From: Coriobacteriia bacterium
GTDB lineage: Bacteria; Actinomycetota; Coriobacteriia; Anaerosomatales; Anaerosomataceae
Assembly: GCA_030652115.1 (NCBI GenBank)
Contig: JAUSBK010000001.1
Location: forward strand, 58,254-122,253
DNA length: 64,000 nucleotides
Direction: 5' to 3'
The translations under genes were made by a program, and so were the position numbers. The notes beneath the pieces are model-generated. The model searched no databases. It saw only the letters and a list, made by a program, of their open reading frames with translations, and had not been told where the DNA came from. Below, piece after piece: positions 41,794-51,455 of this stretch. Position 1 is the first letter of the stretch; the number at the start of each line of letters is the position of its first letter.

Positions 41794-42905
41794 GCGTTGC
41801 GACTGCATACTCGACCAAGGCCGACCCGGCGGCGGCTGTGGCGGAAATTCGCGCCGGCCTCGCCGCCGTCGAACCTGCATTGGTGCTTGCGTTTGGATCG
41901 CCTGCGCTCGCGCCGGAGGCGACCGCTGCTGCCCTGGCCGCAGCCTTCCCCGGTGCCCGTATCGCCGGCTGCACCACCGCCGGCGAGATCGTGAGCGGCC
42001 AGATGCTGAAGGGCTCGCTCGTCGCCATGGCATTCGATGCCGCACATCTCTCTGAGCTCGACGTGCAAGTGGTGACCGGCCTGAGCGACGGAGTGGACGT
42101 GGATCCCGCCTTCGCAGGTTTCGCCGAACACTTCGGCACGCCGGTCTCTGCCATGCCGCTCTCCGAGTACGTCGGCATCGTTCTTGTCGATGGCCTTTCC
42201 GGAGCGGAAGAACGCCTGATGGAGGCCATCGGCGACCGGACGAACGTGGTCTTTGTCGGCGGCTCCGCCGGTGACGATGTGGCCTTCAAGCAGACACACG
42301 TCTTCGCGGACGGCAAAGCCGTGAGCGACGCCGCGGTCCTGGTTCTGATGAAGCCGGGCGTCGGGTTCAGCATCCTGAAGACGCAGAGTTTTGTCACCTC
42401 CGAGGCCACCCTCGTGGCCACCAAGACCGACGAGGCCGCGCGCGAGGTGCTCGAGTTCGACGGTCGCCCGGCGGTCGAGGCGTACGCAGAGGCCGTGGGC
42501 CTTCCGCTCGAGAGCGCGTCGGACGGCTTCATGAGCCACCCCGTCGGCCTCATGGTGGGCGATGAGCCGTACGTGCGGAGCCCGCAGCAGGCGCTCGAGA
42601 ACGGGGGCATCCGCTTCTACTGCAACGTCGTTCAGGGCATGGAGTTGGCGGTGCTCAACAGCACCGACATCATCGCCGAGACCCGCACCGCACTGTCCGA
42701 AGCCGAGGCGCAGGCAGGCGGACTCTCCGCACTCGTCAACTTCAACTGCATCTTGCGCACGCTCGAGTTGGACGCAAAGGGCCTGAGTGGCGCCTACGGC
42801 GAGCTCTTCACCGACATCCCCACGGTCGGGTTCTCCACGTACGGCGAGCAGTACTTCGGCCACATCAACCAGACGGCCACCATGCTCGCGTTCGCCAAGG
42901 AGTAA
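41790..42905 (+). CDS. FIST domain sensor protein (FIST_N and FIST_C)
   Basis: A 371-residue protein with the FIST N-terminal domain (FGSPALAPEATAAALAAAFPGARIAGCTTAGEIVSG, residues 30-70) and FIST C-terminal domain (HPVGLMVGDEPYVRSPQ... FSTYGEQYFGHINQTATMLAF at the end). FIST proteins bind small ligands, such as amino acids or their derivatives, and pass the signal to chemotaxis, GGDEF or kinase partners. A PAS-GGDEF gene lies 2 kb away on the other strand, which may be meaningful. The preceding small protein is translationally coupled. A long perfect hairpin follows. Confidence 0.92.
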   Translation: MSVATAYSTKADPAAAVAEIRAGLAAVEPALVLAFGSPALAPEATAAALAAAFPGARIAGCTTAGEIVSGQMLKGSLVAMAFDAAHLSELDVQVVTGLSDGVDVDPAFAGFAEHFGTPVSAMPLSEYVGIVLVDGLSGAEERLMEAIGDRTNVVFVGGSAGDDVAFKQTHVFADGKAVSDAAVLVLMKPGVGFSILKTQSFVTSEATLVATKTDEAAREVLEFDGRPAVEAYAEAVGLPLESASDGFMSHPVGLMVGDEPYVRSPQQALENGGIRFYCNVVQGMELAVLNSTDIIAETRTALSEAEAQAGGLSALVNFNCILRTLELDAKGLSGAYGELFTDIPTVGFSTYGEQYFGHINQTATMLAFAKE

Positions 42906-42913
42906 ACGGAGCC

Positions 42914-42947
42914 GCACGGTCGGCGACCTGCGGGTCGCCGACCGTGC
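42914..42947. terminator. perfect 15-bp hairpin after FIST gene
   Basis: GCACGGTCGGCGACC (42914-42928) and GGTCGCCGACCGTGC (42933-42947) pair perfectly around TGCG. There is no strong T-run, but the stem lies exactly between the end of the FIST gene and the end of the converging typA, so it likely serves as a bidirectional stop. Confidence 0.7.
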
Positions 42948-42951
42948 GCCC

Positions 42952-44760
<1,809 letters not shown>

Positions 44761-44850
44761 GGGGAACTCGACTCTCTCGAAGGTGGTGTGCGAAAGCGGT
44801 ACAGAGTACCACGCCGAGAGCGGAACGCGCACGCACCGCCCCGCTCGCTT

Positions 44851-45753
44851 CTACAGCGCCTCTCGCCTCTTGCAGTCGTACATCCGGTCGTCCGCCTCGG
44901 CCAGCACCTCGGACACCGTCCGCTCACCGTCGATCGTCGAGGACCCGATGCTGAGGCCGATATCGAGGTCATGCCGTGCCCCACACGTCTCGACCGCCTC
45001 ACGTAGCCGTTCCTCGATGATGTCGAGCTCGGCTCCGCTCTGGCCCCGGAGGAGGATGCCGAATTCATCGCCGCCGATGCGAGCCACCATGTCGATGTCC
45101 CTCACGACGGCTTTCATCGCCTGCGCGATCTCCTGCAGCACACGGTCGCCCCGTTCGTGGCCGAAGCGGTCGTTGCACAGTTTGAAGCGGTCCAGGTCGG
45201 CGAACATGACCGCCGAGTGGAGCCCTCGGCGCGCGGCGGCCGCCGCCTCCGTCACCGCGACTTCGAACGCCCGGCGATTTGGCAGTCCGGTGAGCGGGTC
45301 GTGCGCGGCGAGGTGCGAGAGATCCTCGGCCATCTGTCGCAGGTCGGTGATGTCGTAGCACGCGCCGATGTAGCCAAGAAAGACCCCATCCGGAGCGTAG
45401 AATGGCTGACCGAAGTCCCGGATCCAGCGATACTCCCCGTCGTATCGCCTCAGGCGGTACTCCATCACGAAGCGGCTCCTGGCTGCGAAGTTGTGGGTCC
45501 AGACGTCCATGCAGTGCTGCGCGTCGTCCTCGTGAACGCCCTCGACCCACCTGTCGCCGATCTCTTCTTCCAGGGTGCGCCCCGTGAACTCGAGCCATGT
45601 GGTGTTGAACCAGTCGCACGAGCCCTCCGTGCTGCTTCGCCAGATGAGCGCCGGGAAATCCTGAAGCACCTGCAAGTAGAACTCGTTCGGCTCCGGGCCG
45701 AGGCTCGCGGCAGTCGTGCCGCTATCGCGTGCGGTCGGCTCCCCCTTCGCCAT
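44851..45753 (-). CDS. PAS-GGDEF diguanylate cyclase
   Basis: A 300-residue soluble signalling enzyme. Residues about 20-145 are a PAS/PAC sensor (ALIWRSSTEGSCDWFNTTWLEFTGRT, YRLRRYDGEYRWIRDFGQPFYAPDGVFLGYIGACYDITDLRQ). Residues about 150-300 are a GGDEF domain (AAHDPLTGLPNRRAFEVAV, VMFADLDRFKLCNDRFGHERGD, RIGGDEFGILL with the catalytic GGDEF intact). It would make cyclic di-GMP in response to an unknown signal; no I-site RxxD is obvious. ATG 45753 has AAGGGG 7 nt upstream. The 5' side holds the structured region at 45849-45981. Confidence 0.92.
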   Translation of the reverse strand: MAKGEPTARDSGTTAASLGPEPNEFYLQVLQDFPALIWRSSTEGSCDWFNTTWLEFTGRTLEEEIGDRWVEGVHEDDAQHCMDVWTHNFAARSRFVMEYRLRRYDGEYRWIRDFGQPFYAPDGVFLGYIGACYDITDLRQMAEDLSHLAAHDPLTGLPNRRAFEVAVTEAAAAARRGLHSAVMFADLDRFKLCNDRFGHERGDRVLQEIAQAMKAVVRDIDMVARIGGDEFGILLRGQSGAELDIIEERLREAVETCGARHDLDIGLSIGSSTIDGERTVSEVLAEADDRMYDCKRREAL

Positions 45754-46262
45754 GCTGTGCCCCTTCCCGGGCGTTCCGGACATTAGTAGATACCCGCATC
45801 CACAGGGCCGTCCCACCTCGCGCCACGACGTCGCCGCATCGAGCCACCCTGCGTGGATACGCAGAGAGGGCCGCCGGTTGCCCGACGACCCTCTCCCATC
45901 GCTGCGTTAAGACAGCGACTTGCATGTGTCCTTTGCAGGAGCGCACTCGCGCCTTACGAGGTGGACACCTCCGCAGCGATGCTGTTTCTACTCAACGCTG
46001 AATCACCTCCTCGTATCGGCGGAACGCCGGATCGCGCCCTCGGGCGTTGCACCCGTGCCCGGGGTGTAGCGAGCAGCGTGCCGAGATGGGCGATACAGCG
46101 ATGTTCGACGCATATCAGCGACGAGGACGGCGCACCCTCGGATTCCCGCTCCTGCAGGCGCGTTTGGCTCGCCTCTTGCACGGTGCTACCCTGTTGAGGT
46201 TCGTCGCACCCCTCGCCGGCATGGGGCTGCAGGCATCACTCCATTACCAGGAGGCCCACCGC
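45754..46262. other. 509-bp intergenic region between the GGDEF and radical SAM genes
   Basis: No convincing gene is found here. It holds the nested hairpin set at 45849-45981 and a further stem-loop at 46045-46071 (CGTTGCACCC / GGGTGTAGCG with two G-U wobbles in RNA). A sequence matching a perfect anti-Shine-Dalgarno target on the minus strand (AGGAGGTGATT) stands before a 13-codon TTG frame ending TCGTAA. Short plus-strand frames (for example 25 codons from 45924) have no ribosome site. A strong SD, AGGAGG, at 46249-46254 belongs to the radical SAM gene. Confidence 0.5.
45849..45981. ncRNA. candidate structured RNA / leader
   Basis: Several perfect or near-perfect stems are packed in 133 bp: CTGCGT/ACGCAG (45849-45864); GAGAGGG-CCGCCGG with CCGACGACCCTCTC (45864-45895), 14 bp; and CATCGCTGCG/CGCAGCGATG (45897-45906 with 45972-45981). 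The last stem encloses GTGTCC/GGACAC (45926-45931 with 45963-45968) and GCGC-ACTC-GCGC (45941-45952). The 14-bp stem has two G-U wobbles and a GCAA tetraloop only if read on the minus strand, favouring a leader of the GGDEF gene. I recognise no known riboswitch class. Confidence 0.4.
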
Positions 46263-47450
46263 ATGGCACACGTCCGCTCGCTCTTCTTCGACGGTCCTCT
46301 CGCCGAGTCAGAGAACAAGGCGTTCAGAAACGCGCAGCTCGGCCGTCCGAGCGACATCATCTGGAACATCACCAACCGCTGCAACCTGCGGTGCGACCAC
46401 TGCTATATGGCGGCCGACGGTCACGTGCTCCCCGAGGAGCTCTCCGATGAGGAGAGCATCGACCTCGTCCGCCGCATGGGTGAGGCCGGCGTGCCGGTCG
46501 TCTTCCTATCCGGCGGCGAGCCGATGATGCGCCCCAACTTCTGGGAGATCCTGGCCGAGGTGAACGCACAGGGCGTGCGCCCCACGATCTCGACCAACTG
46601 CACGATGATCGACGAGGCCACGGCGAAGCGTCTGAAGGAGTACGGCGTTCGCTGGATCGCGACCTCCATGTACGGACCAGCCGAGTTCCACGACGCGATG
46701 GTCGGTGTCCCGGGCACTCATGCGCGCGTGTTGCAGGCGATCAAGGCCCTGCGCGCCGAGGGCGTCGGCGTCGTGCTGAAGACCGCGCTTTCGCAGGACA
46801 CGTGGCCGTACATCTTCGACATCATCCAGATGGCCAAGGATCACGACTGCGGCATGATCTACATCTGCGACCTCATCACCTCCGGCCGGAGCGAGGGTGA
46901 GGACGACTCTCGCGTGACCGTCGAACAATGGCGCGAACTCGCCGACTTCATCGTCGAGGACATGCTCGACCCGGACCTTGAGTTCGAGTACGACGTGGGT
47001 GCGCTCCCCTCGGTCATCCCCTACATCGCCGAGCGCTTCATCGAGCGTGGCGTGGACGTGAGCAAGGGACTCGAGCGGCTCAAGACGATCAGCGCCTGCC
47101 CGGTCGGCAAGGGCCACATGAACATCAACTCCGAGGGCGGCGTGATGCCCTGCCAGTTCGCGCAGGACTGGGTGGTGGGCAACATCCGCGAGATGAGTCT
47201 CGCTGAGGCAACCGAAGCGTGCTATCAGATCGACTTGCAGGAGTCCACGGGTATGTGCGCCCCGGAGAACTGCGAGTACTCGCGCATCTGCCGCGGGTGC
47301 CGCGCCAAGGCGTGGCAGCGCGAGGGCGACTCCATGGCCGAGGACCTCACGTGCATCCTGCACCCCGAGCGTGTGCGGACGATCCCTGTTTCACCTCCGG
47401 CCGGCCATTCGCCGAGCGCGCCGTGCGCCGTCCCGGGCGGCTGCGGCTAG
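46263..47450 (+). CDS. radical SAM/SPASM domain protein
   Basis: A 395-residue radical SAM enzyme. DIIWNITNRCNLRCDHCYMAADG holds the CxxxCxxC cluster site and VVFLSGGEPMMRPNF the GGEP motif. The C-terminal SPASM domain has CPVGKGHMNINSEGGVMPCQF and CAPENCEYSRICRGCRAKAW, enough Cys for one or two extra 4Fe-4S clusters. It may act on a peptide or on a tetrapyrrole, as relatives do; no precursor peptide is recognisable nearby. ATG 46263 was chosen because CAGGAGG lies 8 nt upstream. The frame stays open to 46047, and a longer start such as MFDAYQRRG cannot be excluded. It converges with the HELGH protein gene. Confidence 0.85.
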   Translation: MAHVRSLFFDGPLAESENKAFRNAQLGRPSDIIWNITNRCNLRCDHCYMAADGHVLPEELSDEESIDLVRRMGEAGVPVVFLSGGEPMMRPNFWEILAEVNAQGVRPTISTNCTMIDEATAKRLKEYGVRWIATSMYGPAEFHDAMVGVPGTHARVLQAIKALRAEGVGVVLKTALSQDTWPYIFDIIQMAKDHDCGMIYICDLITSGRSEGEDDSRVTVEQWRELADFIVEDMLDPDLEFEYDVGALPSVIPYIAERFIERGVDVSKGLERLKTISACPVGKGHMNINSEGGVMPCQFAQDWVVGNIREMSLAEATEACYQIDLQESTGMCAPENCEYSRICRGCRAKAWQREGDSMAEDLTCILHPERVRTIPVSPPAGHSPSAPCAVPGGCG

Positions 47451-48100
47451 TCGAACGCGCGCGGCTCCGTAGGCCCGAGCAACGCCGGCTCGATGGCCTC
47501 AGGCCGGAGCACGGGGTTGCGCGGCTCGCGCACGGGTAGCATCGCGCGATACTCCTCGAGCGCAGCTGCAGCACGTGCTGCCCTTCGTGGTTCGGTGAAG
47601 CCCCAGACAAGTAGGCCGAACGCCGCAAGGACGAGCAGCACCGACAACACGCGGACTCCGAGGGCGATGCCGTCGGTCACATCGAGCGCATCGAACACGC
47701 CCGGCCCCAGCAGGTACGCCCAGTCATGCCCGCCCTGCCCGCCGAGCAACGGCAGTACCCGCCTGGTGGCGTCGTAGATGTAGACGCTCACGTTGTTCGT
47801 CGAGGCGCCCGCCCAGGCAAGCATGATCGCCGCGGAAACCCGATCGCGGCGGGCGATCGCGAAGTATGCGCCCAGGCCAAGTGGGACCGCCACTTGCAGG
47901 AACGAACCCGCGGACGCGGTCAGCGGCCTGGGCGCCCAGAACATCGTGAGCAGGTGGCCGAGCTCGTGAAAGCCAAGGTCGGCGTAGCTGAAGGGAAAGA
48001 CCCAGCCGTCGCCGGTGTACGCGCCGAGTGCCACGTATGCCACCGCGACGGCGCCGGCAGCCCAACGCCACGTTGTCTTCCATGCCTCCGGCGTGTCCAT
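47447..48100 (-). CDS. membrane protein with HELGH metallopeptidase-like motif
   Basis: A 217-residue protein with about five membrane helices. LGFHELGHLLTMFWAPRPL carries an HExxH motif in or beside a helix, as in M50-type intramembrane zinc peptidases. It is followed by FLQVAVPLGLGAYFAIARRDRVSAAIMLAWAGASTNNVSVYIYDA and GGQGGHDWAYLLG. A third zinc ligand is not obvious, so peptidase activity is a hypothesis. ATG 48100 has only a weak SD. It is paralogous to 53473-54117, where HELGH is HALGH. Its 3' end overlaps the radical SAM/SPASM gene by 4 nt in a converging arrangement. Confidence 0.7.
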   Translation of the reverse strand: MDTPEAWKTTWRWAAGAVAVAYVALGAYTGDGWVFPFSYADLGFHELGHLLTMFWAPRPLTASAGSFLQVAVPLGLGAYFAIARRDRVSAAIMLAWAGASTNNVSVYIYDATRRVLPLLGGQGGHDWAYLLGPGVFDALDVTDGIALGVRVLSVLLVLAAFGLLVWGFTEPRRAARAAAALEEYRAMLPVREPRNPVLRPEAIEPALLGPTEPRAFD

Positions 48101-48243
48101 GCCCAAGGTATCGGCGACGCGAGGCCCACTCTGAAGTCGCTCCGGACAGGCCCCCACGCCGCGAACACGCCGGTCCGCCTCCCACCCGTCTGCGCTATCC
48201 AGTAACGTAGACGCGTCATTCAACGTTATTGGAGTTGTAGTGC

Positions 48244-48816
48244 ATGGATAGGCCGGCGTCGAGCCCGCAGAAGATCGCGCGTCTCGTGCAGCGAGCCCGC
48301 AAGGGCGATGTCGTTGCGTACGGCGGTCTCTACGACGAGTACGCCGACCGGGTCTATGCGTTCGTGCGGACACGGACGCGTTCGGTGCACGACGCCGAGG
48401 ACGTCACTGCGACCGTGTTCTTGAAAGCATGGGAGTCGATCCGGTCGTACGACGATCGGGGGCTGCCGTTCTCGGCGTGGCTGTTCCGCATCGCGCGCAA
48501 CGCCAGCATCGACGAGCACCGGCGGAGCGCCCGGACGCCGATACCGACCGAAGAGCCGGCTGCCGACCGCGCGATCGAGGGTCCCGATGAGACCGTCATC
48601 GCCAAGGTCGACACCGAGAAGCTTCGCCAGGCGGTGCGGATGCTCACCGAGGAACAGGCATCGGTGATCGCGCTGCGGTTCTGGTGGGACCTGAGCCTCA
48701 AGGAGACCGCCGAGGCACTGGGCAAGAACGAGAATGCGGTCAAGGCGTTACAGCACCGCGCGACGAGAACGCTGGCGCGGATGCTGCAGGAGGACGGCGC
48801 AAATGAGCACTCATAA
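48244..48816 (+). CDS. ECF-type RNA polymerase sigma factor
   Basis: A 190-residue sigma-70 family factor with region 2 (LVQRARKGDVVAYGGLYDEYADRVYAFVRTRTRSVHDAEDVTATVFLKAWESI) and region 4 (RQAVRMLTEEQASVIALRFWWDLSLKETAEALGKNENAVKALQHRATRTLARML). It directs RNA polymerase to a stress or envelope regulon. ATG 48244 has TTGGAG 9 nt upstream. The following gene starts 14 nt before its stop, and is the likely regulator (anti-sigma-like). The start region faces the divergent HELGH gene. Confidence 0.94.
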   Translation: MDRPASSPQKIARLVQRARKGDVVAYGGLYDEYADRVYAFVRTRTRSVHDAEDVTATVFLKAWESIRSYDDRGLPFSAWLFRIARNASIDEHRRSARTPIPTEEPAADRAIEGPDETVIAKVDTEKLRQAVRMLTEEQASVIALRFWWDLSLKETAEALGKNENAVKALQHRATRTLARMLQEDGANEHS

Positions 48817-49492
48817 CGATCGCATGCCGGAGAATGTGGCCGAGGCGCTGTCGCGCTCGGCCGAGCGCATGACGGACGACGCACGCGCAGGCGTCCGGCA
48901 GACGGTCATGGGCGCCATCCGCCACGATTCTCGCGCGCACTACCTCGCATCGATCTCCCACCGGGTCGCGGCCACACTGGCAGCGCTCGGACTGCTCGGC
49001 AGCGGGGTAGCATACGCCGCTGACAATGCCCTGCCCGGCGATACCCTCTATGAACTCAAGCGCGCCGCGGAGAACGCCCTCGTGGCTGTTCTTCCGCCCG
49101 GAGCGCTCGAGGACAGTGTGCTCGTAGGCGTCGCGGGCCGACGTGCCGAAGAGGCGGCCAGTCTCGCCTCGAAAGGCGCGGCCCAGCACCTCGTCAACGA
49201 CGCGATCGGCGAACTCCGTATCGCCGTCCAGGAGGCCGAGGCTGCGAACGGCCCGCTCACCAACGAGGATGCCACCCGCATCCAGGAACGTGGCGAGGAT
49301 GCTCCCGAGCCCACGCGCGAGGCGATCTCCAGCGCCGTGAACGCTCCTGACGGCGCCGGAACGAGCGGCGGCTCCGGCTCGTCGCCCGCCACACCGGGCG
49401 ACGGCGGCACCACGCCGGGCGGCGGCTATCAGGGAAACCCTGACGCACCGGGCGGCTCGCCCGATACGACCGGCGGCGCCGGACCCCGGTAG
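48803..49492 (+). CDS. DUF5667-type membrane protein, probable partner of the sigma factor
   Basis: A 229-residue protein. An N-terminal cytoplasmic region of about 45 residues (DDARAGVRQTVMGAIRHDSRAHY) is followed by one helix (HRVAATLAALGLLGSGVAYA). The external DUF5667-like domain has DNALPGDTLYELKRAAENALVAVLPPGALEDSVLVGVAGRRAEEAASLASKG, with the NALPGDxLYxLKR signature. The C-terminus is a Gly/Ser/Pro-rich disordered tail. It starts inside the sigma gene (14-nt overlap) with GGAGG 9 nt upstream. The build suits an anti-sigma factor or sensor, though it lacks a zinc-anti-sigma motif. Confidence 0.8.
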   Translation: MSTHNDRMPENVAEALSRSAERMTDDARAGVRQTVMGAIRHDSRAHYLASISHRVAATLAALGLLGSGVAYAADNALPGDTLYELKRAAENALVAVLPPGALEDSVLVGVAGRRAEEAASLASKGAAQHLVNDAIGELRIAVQEAEAANGPLTNEDATRIQERGEDAPEPTREAISSAVNAPDGAGTSGGSGSSPATPGDGGTTPGGGYQGNPDAPGGSPDTTGGAGPR

Positions 49493-49631
49493 CGCGCGGC
49501 CGCATTCTCGGCTTCAGGGATTCGCTTCCCGGTTTCCCCACAATGGCCGTAACCCAGATTCGTCCCGCACCGTTCTTCCTCATGTAGCGCGGGGGCGACG
49601 GCCGTGTCTACTAGTCAAGGAGTGATGCGTG

Positions 49632-50087
49632 ATGAGGAAGACCCTGATAGCGGTACTAGCAGTGGCGATGTTGGCAGCCATGGTGGTTCCGGCATTCGCT
49701 GCCGAGCAGGCCGCGACGCAGGCCAAGGTCGGCGGGCAGGATCTCGAAAATCCCGTCCAGGCACAGGTCCAGGCACAGGTGCAGGCCGAGGAATGCGCCG
49801 ACTGCGTGGGCACGCAGGCGCAGACCCAGGCCCAGGTGGGCCAGTCCGACGACGAGTCCTCCGACGTGACGGCCGCCGGCGACGAGCTCCAACTCAAGGA
49901 CCGTGAGCAGCTCCGCGACGGCAGCTGCACCGACTGTGACGGAACCCCCGACCAGGTGCGCGATCGCATCGGTGTCGATGATGAGACCTCTGACGTAGCG
50001 GAATCGGATGGGGAGCCGATGGGATGGCTCGCCAAGTTCCTCTACAGGTTCAAGGAGGCATTCGCTTTCACGTCCGGGCGTGTCTGA
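49632..50087 (+). CDS. exported Gln-rich protein with two CxDC motifs
   Basis: A 151-residue secreted protein. A signal peptide (KTLIAVLAVAMLAAMVVPAFA) ends in an AFA cleavage site. The mature part has a Gln/Ala/Val repeat stretch (VQAQVQAQVQ), ECADCVG, TQAQTQAQVGQ, then SCTDCDG about 55 residues later. Each CxDC pair is flanked by acidic residues and could bind metal or form disulfides. ATG 49632 or the GTG at 49629 (AAGGAG 6 nt before) may start it. Perfect terminator follows. It stands just after the sigma/partner genes and may be in their regulon; no known family. Confidence 0.65.
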   Translation: MRKTLIAVLAVAMLAAMVVPAFAAEQAATQAKVGGQDLENPVQAQVQAQVQAEECADCVGTQAQTQAQVGQSDDESSDVTAAGDELQLKDREQLRDGSCTDCDGTPDQVRDRIGVDDETSDVAESDGEPMGWLAKFLYRFKEAFAFTSGRV

Positions 50088-50116
50088 TCGTTCCCCCGCA
50101 TCGACAGCACGCCAGG

Positions 50117-50141
50117 AAGGCGCCCGCACTTCGGGCGCCTT
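50117..50141 (+). terminator. intrinsic terminator
   Basis: Perfect 10-bp stem AAGGCGCCCG / CGGGCGCCTT with a CACTT loop, followed by TCCCTATT. It lies 30 nt after the stop of the exported CxDC protein and 42 nt before the end of the converging hisG. Confidence 0.85.
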
Positions 50142-50182
50142 TCCCTATTCCGGGGGACGGTTGCCGACCTGCAGACTGACCC

Positions 50183-51055
50183 TCAGCGCACGATCTTGGT
50201 GATCGGCATCTCGAGGATGTCCTCGGCACCTGCACCCTTCAGCCGGGGGATCAGGATGTTCACGGTCGCCTTGTCGGCTACCGTCGTGATCTCGTAGTCG
50301 TCCGACCCGTAGAGCTGGCTCACCGTGGGACGCTTCATGGCCGGCAGTTCGGCGATGACCGAATCGAGCCGGGCGGCCGGCACGTTCATGGACAGCAGCA
50401 CGCGACCCCGGGCTTCGATCACGCCGAGGAGCAGGGTGCGGACCTCCTCGATCGCCTGGCGCTTCTCTGGATCTTCCCAGGCGGCGCGATTCGCGAAGAG
50501 CCGTGTGGTCGACTCGAGAATCACATCCACGATACGAAGGCCGTTCTGCCTGAGCGTCGAGCCCGTCTCCGTCAGGTCCACGAGGGCGTCCATGAGTTCG
50601 GGCACCTTGGCTTCGGTGGCGCCGTAGCTGTAGAAGACCTCGACGGGCACGCCGAGCTGCTCGAAGAAGGCCCGTGTGACGTTCGGGAACTCCGTGGTGA
50701 TGCGGCTGCCGGGCGCGATCTCGGCCGCGGAGCGCACGGGCGAGTCCTCGGCCACGGCGAGCACCATCTTGACGACGCCCGTCCCCGTCTTCGCGTAGGG
50801 CAGCTCCGCAACCTCCACGATGTCGGCCCCCGACTCGGTCACCCAGTCGTGACCCGAGATGCCGAGGTCGAAGTGGCCGTCTGCAACGTAGTGCGGGATC
50901 TCCTGCGGTCGCAGGATCTTCACGCGCGCGATGCGCGGATCGGCGATCGTGGGATTGTAGGCGCGGCCCGTCGCCCGTATGGCCAGGTCGGCTTCCGCGA
51001 AGAGCACCTTCGTCTGCTCCTCGAGACTGCCTTTGGGAAGTGCGATGGACAGCAT
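50183..51055 (-). CDS. hisG: ATP phosphoribosyltransferase, long form
   Basis: A 290-residue HisG, first enzyme of histidine synthesis: condenses ATP with PRPP. MLSIALPKGSLEEQTKVLF is the N-terminus; DLGISGHDWVTESGAD and the PRPP-binding YSYGATEAKVPELMDALVDLTETGSTLRQNGL follow. The C-terminal regulatory domain (about residues 215-290) binds histidine, so this is the hexameric, feedback-inhibited form that does not need HisZ. AGGAGA precedes the ATG. No other his gene is in the window. Palindromic elements lie directly upstream. Confidence 0.96.
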   Translation of the reverse strand: MLSIALPKGSLEEQTKVLFAEADLAIRATGRAYNPTIADPRIARVKILRPQEIPHYVADGHFDLGISGHDWVTESGADIVEVAELPYAKTGTGVVKMVLAVAEDSPVRSAAEIAPGSRITTEFPNVTRAFFEQLGVPVEVFYSYGATEAKVPELMDALVDLTETGSTLRQNGLRIVDVILESTTRLFANRAAWEDPEKRQAIEEVRTLLLGVIEARGRVLLSMNVPAARLDSVIAELPAMKRPTVSQLYGSDDYEITTVADKATVNILIPRLKGAGAEDILEMPITKIVR

Positions 51056-51098
51056 GGGTTCTCCTGTCGGCGAGGGTGCGCGCGCGTCACTGTCACTA

Positions 51099-51135
51099 CA
51101 CTATAGTGCACTGCAGTGCTGCTGTACCGCAGTGC
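51099..51135. promoter_or_regulatory. clustered palindromes upstream of hisG
   Basis: CACTATAGTG (51099-51108) and GCACTGCAGTGC (51108-51119) are perfect palindromes sharing one base. A further GCAGTGC at 51129-51135 repeats half of the second. All are ACTNNAGT-like. They lie 44-80 bp before the hisG start and also before the divergent small-protein gene, where a repressor might act on both. The regulator is not known. Confidence 0.5.
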
Positions 51136-51227
51136 TTCCGTTGACCCCCTCCCGCCGGTGATAGACAATCACGGGGGGCACCGGCTCGGCGCATGGCCGT
51201 GCACAAGCGGATGCGAGAGGGGACGCA

Positions 51228-51455
51228 ATGGGGGGACTGGCTACGACCGCGATCAGCGCGCTCGAGCCGCTCGTGGGCAGCATGGCAGCGTCCACCTGTG
51301 TTCGGGCGACAGCGCTCTCACTCGGCAAGACCGCTGACAGTCTGGCGGGAGAAGACCTTCCGGCTCTCGAGGAGAACATACGGCGCCTCCTGGGGCCCAT
51401 CGCGCCCGAGGGCGTTATCGCCGAAGTCATCCGCGAGATCGAAGGAGGCCTGTGA
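51228..51455 (+). CDS. small helical protein coupled to membrane sensor-like gene
   Basis: A 75-residue protein, mostly helical: MGGLATTAISALEPLVGSMAAS at the N-terminus and EDLPALEENIRRLLGPIAPEGVIAEVIREIEGG at the C-terminus. GAGAGGGG lies about 6 nt before the ATG. Its stop overlaps the ATG of the next gene (TGATG). It has the same position and a similar C-terminal pattern as the protein at 41584, which precedes the FIST sensor. Function unknown; a small regulator or partner of the following membrane protein is likely. Confidence 0.6.
   Translation: MGGLATTAISALEPLVGSMAASTCVRATALSLGKTADSLAGEDLPALEENIRRLLGPIAPEGVIAEVIREIEGGL

Noticed and set aside
46001-46011. AATCACCTCCT resembling the 3' end of 16S rRNA
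   Set aside because: No 16S rRNA sequence precedes it; read on the minus strand it is a perfect Shine-Dalgarno in front of only a 13-codon frame, so no gene was called.
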